The notes under the pieces were generated by a model. It had not been told where the DNA came from. It ran no database searches and worked only from the letters and a program-made list of their open reading frames with translations. DNA of 64,000 bases from Chrysemys picta bellii (lineage: Eukaryota > Chordata > Testudines > Emydidae), in contig NC_088805.1 of assembly GCF_011386835.1 (NCBI RefSeq), positions 16,674,836 through 16,738,835 on the forward strand, written 5' to 3'. The translations under genes and the position numbers were made by a program. Below are positions 1 to 11,371 of this stretch, piece by piece (position 1 is the stretch's first letter; each line of letters opens with the position of its first letter).

Positions 1-3000
1 CTAAAAAACCTAAACACTTTCCCTCCCTACAGGCCTCTCTTAAGTTACGGTGTGGCAAAAAACTCTTTTGTAGTTAACATTTCCTCTAGCTCTAGACAGC
101 TATAATGTATTTCTGAAGTGGCTTTCTTATATAAAAATAATTCTAACTCTAACTTTCTCAGTTTATTCTGATTGAGATGCTATACTTGGTAACAAAAAGC
201 TGAATTACCCTCCCCCCCCGCCAAAAAAAAACCTGAGTCATTTTTAAACGTTTTCTAATTTTAAGACAAACTTCCTTTTCTCCAAATACAAAAACAGCAA
301 GCATACTCCCTCCTTTCTTTTTGCTAAAGCCTATCTGCCAACCTTCACTGGAGGATTGTGTCCTCCTTCGTGCTGTAAGCAGTCAGCCGAAACAGTTGCC
401 AGTTAGGAGAGCAGTACTAAAATGATTTACTCCTTCATTTTACTGCCAACAGTTCTGCCAGTCCACTCTGGACAGTATTTTCCTGCCTTTTTGCCTATTC
501 ATGTAGCACTTTCTATATCTTCCCCCTTCCTCCCTACCCCCTTGGCCACCTTTCAATAGAATATGCTAATTTTTGAGAGGCACTAGCAACTACCTATAGA
601 AACAAAAATTATATTGGTTTTTATTCAGCTTTGAACATTACTTTTCGGGGGAGGGGTGGGCATTCAGACAGTGAAGCATTCTTCTGTCAACTGCTCCAGT
701 AATGAGTCCTTTAGCTATACAGTGGCTGTTGGAAACACACACAAACAAGGACAATCTCTGCAAAGCCAAAGAAATCTAAGATGCCCAGCATGTGGGTATC
801 AGTTGCCCTCTTTACTGGTTATGCAAACCTTTTCTATTAGAAAGAGGAACACCCAACAGAGAGCTATCTTCAGAGAAACCACAAAGCTGTCCTTACTCCA
901 AATCTCATAGACATGTAGAAGACCAGATAGATAAGGCCCCTTGACAGGCAACATCCCAACACAGATGACTCAAGCCACCAATGATATGGTAAGCAAGCAC
1001 TCTTTTAATGATCTAGAGACCAGAATGCTTTAGTAGTTTGCTTTATGAAGTACTTACATAGATTGAGACCATCTTTGGGTGTAGTTTTATTTAAGTAGTC
1101 TCCCTCCCTACAGCCTATGGAAAGCTTGAATTAGCCACAGCCTTCTTTGAAATCCAAATCAAATTAGATGCTCATGACTAGTAGAGCAGTCTTGCTGCTG
1201 GGTTCTTCATTCTAATCTTCCTTCTCTGTATGTTCTCTTCCCTGTGTCCCCCCCCCCCCCAATCTTCTTCGTGACGCTGGGGGTGGGGAGGAGAATCCAG
1301 AATTTAAAATTGGTTAGAAAAATCTTAATCTCTAGCTGTCTTTTCCACCTTCTTTACTGGGGAAAGTAATTTTATTGACTAGGCCAAGAGCAGTCTCAAG
1401 ATAGACTATTTTGAGGAGAGGGTTGGGTGTTTTTTGTTTTGTTTTTTAAAGTGTGTGTTTGCGTGCACAATAATGGTTAATCCTGACCTCTGAGCAAAAC
1501 AGGACTTGTCTTTTTCCATCCTTATAGTGTACAAGAAATGCCTGAAAGTTTCTCCTCTTCCCCCGCCCCCCCCCATCTATTTTAAAACATGTATATATTT
1601 TCTCTTTATTATTTATTCATTTTAAAACAGTATATTCAACACTGTCTATCTTTAAAGACTGGTGACTGGAGAAGTAGTGCTATCACAAGACCTAAGAGTG
1701 CAAGTTCTTTAAGTGACGGGGAAGGGATATTTTTAGTGTATTTTAAACTTTGTTTTTTGTTAATTCCCATTAAAATTCAGTGACTACCTTTTTAATAAAG
1801 GAAAATTGTGTTTAAAAGGTGTGATACCTTGTCTTTTAAGTTACTGCTTTAGAGCTCACAAACATTTTGAGGCCTCCCTGATATCCTTTAGCAAGACCAG
1901 TCTTGATACCTATGTCATTTCTAAGATTTTTATTTATTTATTTATTTTTAAAGCAAGAAAAACAACTCAGAGTGGAGGGAGTGCCTTTCAGTATACTGCT
2001 TTAGTATGTAGTGCAAAAAAGGTGATACAAGCCCATTATTTAAAAAAAATCCTTTGGAGGGCATTGATTTCATTGAAGGTCTTTTAAAGAACTCTGAAAA
2101 GCAAATACTATAGGGCCAGCTCACATATAAAAGAAAAAAATCCCTTTTAATCAAAGGACACTAACAGGTGTGAATTGGGAGAGCCAAGCAAAACTGGCAC
2201 TCTAATAGGCTGACCTTGAAACATTAAGCTGTTAAAAACAAGTTAGACCACATTCTAGCTAACGTAGATATGACTGACTTGCTTTTTTGGAAAAGGATAT
2301 GCTGATCTTCTCCAGGGATGATCTTCCAAAAGACTAGACTGACACAATAGAGAGGTCTTTCAAAACTTTAAGCTTCAGCTGTAGATTTTTAAACTTCAGT
2401 GGCTTCCGCAAGATTAGTTACAGCCCTTCTCACCTTGTCTGGTGATTTTAAATACATTTGGAGATCAGTACATAAATGCCATTTTGAAGACGAGTGAGGA
2501 AAGGTGACAGAGCAAAGATGCTTTATTGAGGAACTTTCTTATTGATGTGGCTATGAAAAGCAGATGTCCAGCAAAAATGGCTTTTAGCATGAGCTAAGAT
2601 TATAGTAGGCAGAACTTTGGTGAAAACCTAGATGAAGTTTAGGTAAGCATGTCTCACCATCATCAAATGGAGTAATCAGACCATACACCTAGCTCAGATC
2701 TTCCCGTCAGCCAGTGTGGCAAACAAATTACCACAAGTTACCTGGAAAACAGAAGTGGCTAAAGGTTTTAAGCACTCTTCTAACCCTTCAATAGGAAGAC
2801 AGACTAATTGGTCTGTCCTTGGCTTTCAATCTGTAGCTATAGAGCTGGGCTATCTGATTAACTTGCACAGTGAATTAAATTACATCAGACTAACAGATAT
2901 TGGATATGAACGCTTACGTTAATGTTTTGAAATTATTAATACTCCAAGAATGAAGTTCCTGGAATCTCCAGTTTCTTCTCCCACCCTTATAAAACACTTT

Positions 3001-3132
3001 GAAATCTTTGATGATGGAGGGCACAAGAACAAGAAATTCTGTGGGATCATACTCTTTGGAATTTCACACGTGCACAAACAAAAGTGGAAGGCTCAATAGA
3101 AGCATGAAGAAGTACAAATTCCTGATGAAAAT
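1..3132. other. Non-coding AT-rich DNA, no gene recognised
   Basis: Only short open frames occur, none resembling a known protein. The stretch holds homopolymer runs such as a C run near 1249-1261 and a TTTA-type simple repeat near 1927-1950. It could be upstream flank or the 5' intron of the Yippee-like gene further right; the sequence does not decide between them. Confidence 0.6.
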
Positions 3133-3370
3133 TTGAGAGACAAGGTGGGGGAGGTAATATCTTTTATTGGACCAACTTTGGTTGGTGAAAGACAAACATT
3201 CAAGCTTAAGCAGCTCTTCTTCAGGTCTGGGAAATGTACTCAGACTGTCACTCCTAAATGTAAGGTGGAACAGATTGTTTAGGATAAGTAGCACATATTT
3301 CAAGGGGCTGTTCAAGGTGAAGTGGTCCGTTAACACCCCTCCAGTCATCCTACAGTCTGTTTCCCTCATC
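3133..3370. repeat. Ancient interspersed repeat of reptile type, family not assigned
   Basis: The stretch beginning GAGAGACAAGGTGGGGGAGG and running through TTTTATTGGACCAACTTTGG and CTTCTTCAGGTCTGGG looks like a repeat that recurs in reptile genomic and UTR sequence. This is from memory of the pattern; I cannot name the family. There is no coding potential and no clear target duplication. Confidence 0.45.
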
Positions 3371-5539
3371 TCTATCGGTCCATAATCTTAGCAGACACTT
3401 ATTGGTCCCCTAAGCAAAGATCATAGAAAACATCTCCAGTATTTGTTGTGAATTTGGAAAAAAGCTCCTTAACCCAAACCCATACTTTTAGCTTGGAATA
3501 TTGATACATTTCCGGGAGAGGAAGGGCCTTCCTATCAATGGAAAGAATAGGAGCTGAAGGAATCTACAAGACCAGTCAGTCTCCTAGAGCCTCGATTTGA
3601 CCTTCTGGGAGTGATGATCATGGGGCTATAGATAATTTCTTGGACCTTTCATAAACTGTTGCTATTATATAACAGGTGATCTATTTGATCTCTTGGAAAT
3701 ATATAAGGAGAGTATTCTAAAGAGTTCTCCTGTTGTAGATCAAAGCAAGGATCATTAGCTCAGCCAGTGCATTCCTATAGGGTGAGGAAGCTCATGGAAA
3801 GATGTCCTGAACATAGCAAGTGCCTATTTCCTATGTCCATTCACATATGACACTGGATATATTGTCCAGTAGGAAGCATTTGGCCCTAGATCATCAAGGT
3901 ATTTAGACACCTAACTTCTATTGAAATCAATGGGAGTTAAGATCCTAAATAGCTTTGAGGATCTGGGCCTTAGAGCATTTCTCTACTGAAGGTGACAAGT
4001 TTTCTAATTAAATAGAAATAAAATTCATCCATAAGGGCAGTACACATGTAAGGGAAGACCAACATAGTAGCAGACTGGTTAAGGAGGAGGACTATAATGT
4101 AAGGGAAATGTCCCAACAGACCACTATTAAATCAGATAGTTATTCTATAGGAGAAACCATAGGTAGACTTGTTTGATTCAAATGAAAATGTGATGAGTTT
4201 CTTAAGGACAAGTTATCACTGAAAAGGTCATGTCAACTTCTGTATGCTTTTTCATTCATCCAGGAAGATGGAACTGAGGGTAACAATAGATTTCCACTTG
4301 CTTAAAGATAAGGCTTTCTGGGAAAATAGGACTTTTTGTGGTAAAGCTGTTCAGGCTGACTGACAGATGAAATCTACTCATGGAAGACCTAGTACTCCAT
4401 CAGAACCTACTCTCTCAAGATGGCTGCATGGTTGTTGAAAGAGAGACAGTGGGGAAAAAAGCAAGATTATTCTGATTACATAATAGACAATAGCTTTGTT
4501 TCTAGAAAATCATCTACAATGCCAGAGTATACTAAGATTTGGAGATTTTTGTTTTTCTGCCATAAAGACAAGCCTGATTGCTGTCAGATCAACTATCAAG
4601 CTGATAATTTTACATGATTCAAATGGGCCCTCAATACTGCTTCTGCTAAGGTCTACGGGTTGAATATTTTCCTTTTCTGTTCAAGGCCAGCAAAATTAAG
4701 CAAAGATTCCCCATGTGAAGCATTGCTGAAAGACTAAATATAAAAACCTTCAAAAGCTTTTTTTGTGTACTCTTCTTGGAAGCTTAATTTTTGTTTTTAA
4801 TACTCCTAATTGTATCAATTTGAGCTGATTAGTTCAGTTTTACTTTATCTTCTGACTATCCAAACTGCCCTTTAGATACTCTTTGCTCAGGTATGCTTTG
4901 CTCTTGCAGTTGGTTGAACATCATTGTTGCATAAGACACAACAACAAGACAGTGATGTAAACATTTCCAGGAATCAGTACACTTTTTTTTTACTTCAGTG
5001 GAAGTTACTTGCATCTTCTGTTGGGAAAATAGGACCCTTGGATTTTATCCCAACGTGAATACAGAATTCAGTTCTTCCAAGGAATTAGTACTTCTACCCT
5101 ACTATGATTCATGAGAAGGAGAAGTCTTGGCAGAAATTAGATGTCAGGAAAACAGTTTTATCCTAAGTTATTTAGAAAGGCTGCTTTCTTCATTCTTTGC
5201 ATTTTGGCTGGTGGGGGTGGGATGAGAATTTTCCCAAGTCTACTATTACAAAGTAAATGTGACATTTTAGAATGTTCCAAACCCAGAAGTTTATCTCTCC
5301 CCCCTTTTGTGGCCTAAGGAATATTCTAAAAGATAATTGGTCACCTTGTGGGCTGAAAAGACCTCTGTGCCTACTGAAAAAATCCATAAAGGGCTCCATT
5401 CATAACATTCTAAACTGGAGTCTTCTGCCCCAGATGTGCCTTTTTGTGAAGAAAGGGAGACCTCTGTTTGTCAGAAGCATGACTTTAAATCCTCAAATCA
5501 ATCTTTGGTTGATTTCTTCAAGGATTTATATAAATATAT
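3371..5539. other. Non-coding DNA with one small imperfect hairpin
   Basis: No gene is visible. At 3901-3950 an imperfect palindrome (arms 3901-3924 and 3927-3950, about 18 of 24 positions pairing) resembles a decayed hairpin MITE. The rest is unassigned AT-rich sequence ending at the left edge of a gypsy element. Confidence 0.5.
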
Positions 5540-6202
5540 TGTGACACAGTTCCTCCTCTATCTTGGTGGGTCCTGCCCTTATTGGCAGATTTTTCTTGCC
5601 TCAGAGATTCACCATGTGGGTTGGGGAACAGCCCAGAGACCTTCCTGTCTGGAAGAACCCACAGTCCAGGTCAATTGGGAGGTTTGGGGGGAACCCAGGC
5701 GCGCCCTCTACTCCGGGTTCCAGCCCAGGGCCCTGTGGACTGCAGCTGTCTATAGTGCCTCCTGTAACAGCTGTATGACTACTACAACTCCCTGGGCTAC
5801 TTCCCCATGGCCTCCTCCAAACACCTTCCTTATTCTAACCACAGGACCTTCCTCCTGGTGTCTGATAACGCTTGTGCCCCTCAGTCCTCCAGCAGCACAC
5901 CCTCTCACTCTCAGCTCCTTGCGCCTCTTGCTCCCAGCTCCTCACACTCACACCACAAACTGAAGTGAGCTCCTTTTAAAACCCAGGTGCCCTGATTAGC
6001 CTGCCTTAATTGATTCTAGCAGCTTCTTCTTAATTGGCTCCAGGTGTCCTAATTAGCCTGCCTGCCTTAACTGATTCTAGCAGGTTCCTGATTACTCTAG
6101 TGCAGCCCCTGCTCTGGTCACTCAGGGAACAGAAAACTACTCAGCCAGTGATCAGTTGCCCTCTACCAGACTCCTGTACCCCACTGGTCTGGGTCTGTCA
6201 CA
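5540..6202 (-). repeat. 3' LTR of the gypsy element
   Basis: Begins TGTGACACAG and ends CTGTCACA, so it has the TG...CA ends of an LTR. It is a direct repeat of 10710-11371, with differences at roughly 4% of positions by eye, indicating an old insertion. Because the element is inverted, this is its downstream LTR. Confidence 0.93.
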
Positions 6203-7648
6203 TATCCCTCCCCCTGCTCAATGCCAAGGGGTTGGGCAGCTTGGGACGCCAGACAGTGCACACGTGACAAGCCATCGGCGTTACCATGAAAGCTCCCTGC
6301 TCTGTGTTGCACACGGAACTGGAAAGGTTGGAGGGATAAGAACCATCTGGTCACCCTTGTGTTCTTCTCCTTGTTCCGCTGCATCCATTGAAGAGGGGCA
6401 TGGTCGGTCACGAGGACAAATCTGCACCCGAGCAGGTAGTAGCGCAATGTTTCCATGGCCCATTTTACAGCGAGGCATTCTCTCTCCACCACTGCATATT
6501 TTTGTTCCCTTGGAAGGAGTTTCCGACTGAGGTATAGAATTGGGTGTTCCTCCTCCCCGACCATCTGTGATAGAACGGCCCCCAACCCTACTTCCGATGA
6601 ATCAGTCTGCAGGATAAACTCCTTGGTAAAATCAGGGGCTATCAGTACGGGGTTACTGCAGAGGGCAGTCCGTAGGTCTGTGAATGCTTCCTCTGCTGCG
6701 TCAGACCATCTCATCAGATCAGGTCCACGGGCTTTCACTGGGTCTGTCAGGGGCTTGCCCTTGTGGCAAAATGGGGGATAAATCGTCGGTAATATCCCAC
6801 CACACCTAGGAACGCCTGGACTTGTTTCTTGCGACTTGGTTGGGGCCAATTTTGGATGGCCTCTAACTTGCTCACTTGGGGTTTTACCAGACCTTTTCCC
6901 AGAGTGTAGCCAAGATATTTGGCCTCCGTAAACCCTACAGCGCACTTCGCAGGGTTTGCTGTAAGGCCAGCTCGCCTGAAGGTATCGAGGACTGCCTCCA
7001 CCTTTTCCAGGTGGGTTTCCCAGTCTGGGGTATGAATGACCACATAGTTATGCTGCTGCCTACTTGGACGGTTATGCGGGCGTAATAGCTTGTCCATGAG
7101 GCGCTGGAAGGTAGCTGGGGCCCCATGTAGTCTAAAAAGGAGGACAGTATATTGAAAAAGACCCTCTGGTGTAGAGAACACAGTCTTTTCCTTTGCGTCT
7201 TCTGCAAGGGGAATCTGCCAGTACCCCTTTGTCAAGTCTAGGGTAGTCAAGTACCGGGCATTACACAGACGGTACACTAGCTCATCTATGCGAGGTATGG
7301 GGTACGCAGCGAACTGGGATACTTCGTTTAGTCACCGGAAGTCGTTGCAAAATCTTGTGGTGCCATCAGGTTTGGGCACCAGCACGATTGGGCTGGACCA
7401 CTGACTGTGGGATTCTTCGATGATCCCCAACTCCAGCTTTTTTTTTTTACTTCTGCTTTTATTTCCTCCCTTTTTGATGCCAGCACCCGATAGGGCCTCA
7501 TTGTTACTCTGGCCCCAGGGTTCGTGATGATGTGGTGATATGTCTCGGTTGTTCGACCTGGTTTTGTCGAGAACACATCTTGGTTCTGGAAGATCATCTC
7601 AGACACCGCATTCTTCTGGTCTGGTGTTAAATCGGGAGACACTCTCAC
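6163..7648 (-). pseudogene. Gypsy pol remnant: reverse transcriptase and RNase H
   Basis: The reading is in three frames: 7648-7328 (RT N-terminus), 7277-6747 (RT palm: TLDLTKGYWQIPL, then FQRLMDKLL) and 6945-6163 (RT connection and RNase H, with LQTDSSEVGLGAVLSQ). The shift between the first two falls at a T run around 7438-7449; the second falls near 6755-6765. The box before VVIHTP, where a Ty3-type RT carries YxDD, reads NYVV, so the catalytic aspartates are lost. The last codons run through the purine tract into the 3' LTR. RNase H following RT is usual, but here this block lies downstream of integrase. It cannot make active enzyme. The type of domain is certain; the original start is not visible. 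Confidence 0.9.
6203..6217 (-). other. Polypurine tract of the gypsy element
   Basis: On the minus strand this reads as a purine-rich stretch (GCAGGGGGAGGGATA) immediately before the 3' LTR. This is where plus-strand DNA synthesis is primed in LTR retrotransposons. Confidence 0.75.
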
Positions 7649-7669
7649 CTGTTTAGAAGGCTTGTTTTC

Positions 7670-8845
7670 CTAGGTTAGGTCTTTTTGGACCGTTGTGCAT
7701 GCCTCTTGTGCATGCCAGGGTTTCAGAAGGTTAACATGATAAATCTGTTCTTGTTTTCTGCGTCCTGGCTGCTGCACCTTGTAGGTTACTTCCCCCACGG
7801 GTTCAACCACCTCATAGGGCCCCTGCCATTGGGCCAGAAGCTTGCTTTCTGCCATGGGTACCAACACCATAACCCAATCCCCTGGTTGGAACTGTCGCAC
7901 TTTTGCCTGGTGATTGTAACGGGTTCGCTGGGCCTCCTGTGCCTTCTCCAAATGTTCCCATACAATAGGGGTAACCCGGGCTATCCGGTCTCACATCTGC
8001 ATTACATACTCTATTATATTTCTCCCCTCATTGGGTTTCTCTTCCCAGATCTCTTTGGCGATATCTAGTATGCCACGGGGGTGACGCCCATATAATAACT
8101 CGAAGGGGGAAAACCCAGTTGAGGCCTGAGGTACCTCCCGGATAGTGAACATAAGATAGGGTAGTATCTTCCTTATCATAGCCTTGAGGGTTCGGTTAAA
8201 CCTTTCTACCAACCCATCAGTCTGCGGATGGTAGACTAAAGTTCTCAGGGTATGTATATGGAGCAGCATACAGAGGTCCTTCATTAGCTTCGACATAAAT
8301 GGGGTTCCTTGGTCGGTTAATATCTCCTTCAGTAGCCCCATTCGGGCAAAGATCCCCACCAGCTCTTTGGCTATAGTTTTAGAGGCCGTATTCCACAGAG
8401 GGACAGCTTCTGGGTAGCGAGTAGCATAGTCCAAAATAACAAATATATATTGGTGGCCCTGAGCCATCTTCTCCAGGGGTCCCACTAGGTCCATGGCTAT
8501 TCGCTCGAAGGGGACCTCTATGATGGGAAGGGGTACTAAAGGTGCCCTCAAGTGGGGACAGGGACTGTGCAGCTGACACTCCGGGCAGGAGGCACAGTAC
8601 CTCCGCACTTCTTCATGTACTCCAGGCCAGAAGAACCGTCGTAGGACTTGTGCCAGGGTCTTCTCTATCCCCAAATGCCCCCCAAAAAGATGAGCAAGAC
8701 TTAATACAGCGTTCTGGTGTTTTTGAGGTACTAGGATCTGTTGTACCTTCTGCCCCTGTACTGGTGCAACCTGGTACAAGAGATCCTTCTTCATTATGAA
8801 GTAGGGTCCTGGTCCCTGGGTTTTCCCTTCCACGGGGACCCCCAT
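7670..8845 (-). pseudogene. Gypsy integrase remnant, upstream of RT
   Basis: A Ty3/gypsy integrase in one frame interrupted by a TGA at 7991-7993 (probably a decayed CGA codon), which leads in the same frame into the RT segment past a TAG at 7670. From the ATG at 8845, a zinc-binding HHCC region lies at about residues 52-90 (GGHLGIEKT...CASCPEC). The catalytic core carries D119 (MDLVGPL), D178 (LTDQGTPF) and E214 (LVERFN), a D(35)E spacing. The C-terminal part (LLAQWQGPYEVVE) is the GPY/F-type module. All three acidic residues survive, but the protein is cut by stops. Lying between protease and RT, it gives the element its Gmr1-like order. Confidence 0.92.
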
Positions 8846-8941
8846 CTATTTCAGTCACCTCCTTCCTCATGTTGTCATACCTTGGGTCTTCTGCCTGGTC
8901 CCATCCAAAATTTCCTCTCCCGGGGCTAATTTGCCCAAGAT

Positions 8942-9694
8942 CTAGGGGCCCAGTCTCTGTTGCCTATACTCAGAAGCATTAGGGTGGGGGTCAGACTCAG
9001 GTGCTTCTCCCTCCTGTGTGGCCTCCTTTTCAGCTGTGCGGGTCCGCCTACCTACAAGAGTGACCCTCTGGCTTTGGGTCAGTATTCGGGTTCCCAAGTC
9101 CTTAGCTGCCCTTCTTTCCCTTTTTGTCTTTCTACCCTGTCTGGGAGGGGAGAACAAATCGGGGGATATTTCAGAGAAGATTGTGGGTTGACAGTCTGCT
9201 GTGGATGCCTCACCAATTTTAGGGTCCCCATCTTTCTCCAATCCCCCTACTGGGAGTAAGTTTCCAAACCCTGGGAAGTCCCTCCCTATGAGCACCGGAT
9301 ATGGGAGTTTAGGGACTACACCTGCTGCTACCTCAGTAGTGTTCCCTTGGATCTCGATTTTTACTGGGATGGTGGGGTAGTAACTAACTGTCCCATGGAC
9401 ACATGTTATCCTCGTACGTTTAGCCTGCAGCAGCTGACTACACTTCATGAGCTTCCCTGAGATAAGCGTGATAGCACTCCCCGAATCAACCAGTGCCGTG
9501 GTCCCTCCCCCATTTAGTTTCACTGGTCTGGTATACATATGTGGGGTTAGTGAGACCCCCACGAGGTGGATTAGGGAGCATGGATCTGCCCAGTTCCCCA
9601 GGTTACACTGCATAGGCTCCTCAGCATTGGGACACTGTGCAGCTATGTGTCCCCACTTCCCGGGGGCATAATATCTGTATGGAGTCCTAGGCAT
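8942..9694 (-). pseudogene. Gypsy zinc-knuckle remnant and aspartic protease
   Basis: The frame opens with a CCHC-like stretch (GKWGHIAAQCP) in which the first two cysteines are replaced (YRYYAPGKWGH), so the zinc knuckle is broken. A retropepsin-type aspartic protease follows: ALVDSGSAITLIS holds the D-S-G triad at about residues 70-72, and VLIGRDF near residue 140 matches the later protease motif. This protein would process the Gag-Pol polyprotein in the particle. It is separated from gag by a stop at 9704-9706 and from integrase by about 100 bases without an open frame. Confidence 0.88.
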
Positions 9695-9703
9695 TCCCCA
9701 GTC

Positions 9704-10608
9704 TCATGGTTTGGGCAGTCTAACATCACGATCCTCTTCTCCCTCAGTGCTCTGACTCTTTGTGGCCTCTGATGGGCCTTCAGCCTCTCTCTTTTTCCAC
9801 CTGGGCCCTCCTGGTGGCCCAGTCACCCGAACTTTAGGGCTTGGTGCTGCTAGTTTAACCCAGGGTGCCTCTTCCTTAACTGGTCGGGTCAGCTCCCTCG
9901 CTGTCCTTCGCCTCTCTACCAGGGCGACAACCTCGTCATAGGTGGAGGGTTCGTTCTGGCTTACCCAGGCACGAAGGTCTGGTGGTAGTCCCCTCATGTA
10001 TCAGTCGATGACCAGAACCGCTAGTATCTCTTCCGGACTCCGGGACTCTGTTTGCAACCACTTTCGTGTGAGATGGATAAGGTCATACAATTGGGACCAT
10101 GGGGTTTTGTTTTCTTGGTACCTCCAACCATGATACTGCGGGGCCCGCACTGCTGTGGTTACCCCAGATCTGGCCAGGATCTCTGCTTTCAGCTCGGGGT
10201 AGTCTGCCGCAGCCTCTTCAGGCAGATCATGGTAGGCCTTCTGGGCCTCCCCACACAGGAATGGGGCAAGGATGCCAGACCACTGATCTCAAGGCCAGGC
10301 CTCCCGTAGGGCTGTCCTCTCAAAGGCCAGAAGGTATGCCTCTACATCATCCTCCCGTATAATTTTCTGCAGCCAATGGCTGGCCCGTATGAGCCGCGTC
10401 CCATCATGGCCGTGATTCAGCTCTGTAAGGGACTTTACCTGGTTTACCAGTTCCTGCAACGTAACTCGTCTTGAGCAGCCTGGTCTATCAGCAGGCGATT
10501 AGTCTCTTGCTGCAGCTGCATCACCTCCTGTTGGGCAGCTGCCTGGACATGGGTAGCCTCCTGCTGGGCCACCGTAACTTGTATCAGTGCCTGCACTACA
10601 TCATCCAT
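9704..10608 (-). pseudogene. Gypsy gag remnant with SCAN-like capsid segment
   Basis: An ATG at 10608 on the minus strand starts MDDVVQALIQVTVAQQEATH, a glutamine-rich coiled-coil-like opening. A frameshift near 10450 and stops, including a TGA at about 10001-10003, break the frame. The part from 9997 ([20 protein letters not shown], then VVALVERRR), with the preceding PEEILAVLVID, resembles the SCAN domain of vertebrate zinc-finger proteins. Published work derives SCAN from Gmr1-like gag, so this supports both the gag call and the clade. The frame ends at 9704 in a basic, proline-rich tail just before the zinc-knuckle remnant. Confidence 0.82.
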
Positions 10609-10690
10609 TGTGGTGAAAAAAAATAAACCCTCTCTCTTTTTTTTTTTTTTTTAATTACCCTCCTTCTTCCGCTGTGCTGTGCACCCCAAG

Positions 10691-10708
10691 ATCCCACTCC
10701 TGACACCA
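10691..10708 (-). other. Primer binding site, tRNA-Leu type
   Basis: The + strand reads ATCCCACTCCTGACACCA, which is the 3' end of a vertebrate tRNA-Leu(CAG) including CCA. On the element's strand this is the complementary primer binding site, one base from the end of the 5' LTR. It starts minus-strand DNA synthesis. Confidence 0.85.
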
Positions 10709-10709
10709 C

Positions 10710-11371
10710 TGTGACAAAGTTCCTCCTCTATCTTGGTGGGTCCTGCGCTTATTGGCAGATTTTTCTTGCCTCAGAGATTCACCATGTGGGTTGGGGAACA
10801 GCCCAGAGACCTTCCCATCTGGAAGAACCCACAGTCCAGGTCAATTGGGAGGTTTGGGGGGAATCCGGGCCCGCCCTCTACTCCGAGTTCCAGCCCAAGG
10901 CCCTGTGGACTGCAGCTGTCTATAGTGCCTCCTGTAAAAGCTGCATGACAGCTACAACTCCCTGGGCTACTTCCCCATGGCCTCCTCCAAACACCTTCCT
11001 TATTCTCACCACAGGACCTGCCTCCTGGTGTCTGATAACGCTTGTGCTCCTCAGTCTTTCAGCAGCACACACTCTCAGCTCCTTGCGCCTCTTGCTCCCA
11101 GCTCCTCACACTCGCACCACAAACTGAAGTGAGCTCCTTTTAAAACCCAGGTGCCCTGATTAGCCTGCCTTAATTGATTCTAGCAGCTTCTTCTTAATTG
11201 GCTCCAGGTGTCCTAATTAGTCCGCCTGCCTTAACTGGTTCTAGCAGGTTCCTGATTACTCTAGTGCAGCCCCTGCTTTGGTCACTCAGGGAACAGAAAA
11301 CTACTCATCCAGTGACCAGTATATTTGTCCTCTACCAGACTCCTCTACCCCACTGGTCTGGGTCTGTCACA
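10710..11371 (-). repeat. 5' LTR of the gypsy element
   Basis: Direct repeat of 5540-6202, beginning TGTGACAAAG and ending CTGTCACA. As the element is inverted, this is its upstream LTR and would carry the promoter on the minus strand. The + strand sequence beyond it is the AT repeat of the target site. Confidence 0.93.

Larger units (their letters stand above)
5540..11371 (-). mobile_element. Gmr1-like Ty3/gypsy LTR retrotransposon, decayed copy
   Basis: A complete but inactive LTR retrotransposon of about 5.8 kb on the minus strand. Two direct LTRs of about 662 bp flank an internal region with a primer binding site beside the right-hand (5') LTR and a purine-rich tract beside the left-hand (3') LTR. 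On the minus strand the order is gag, CCHC remnant and aspartic protease, integrase, reverse transcriptase, RNase H. Integrase before RT is copia-like order in an element whose RT and integrase look like Ty3/gypsy, which defines the known Gmr1 clade. Flanks read ATAT on both sides (5536-5539 and 11372-11375), consistent with a short target duplication, but the site is an AT repeat so its length is uncertain. Frameshifts and stops occur in gag and pol. Confidence 0.9.

Noticed and set aside
656..910. 84-codon open frame in the left flank
   Set aside because: No domain, no splice or promoter context, and a length expected by chance.
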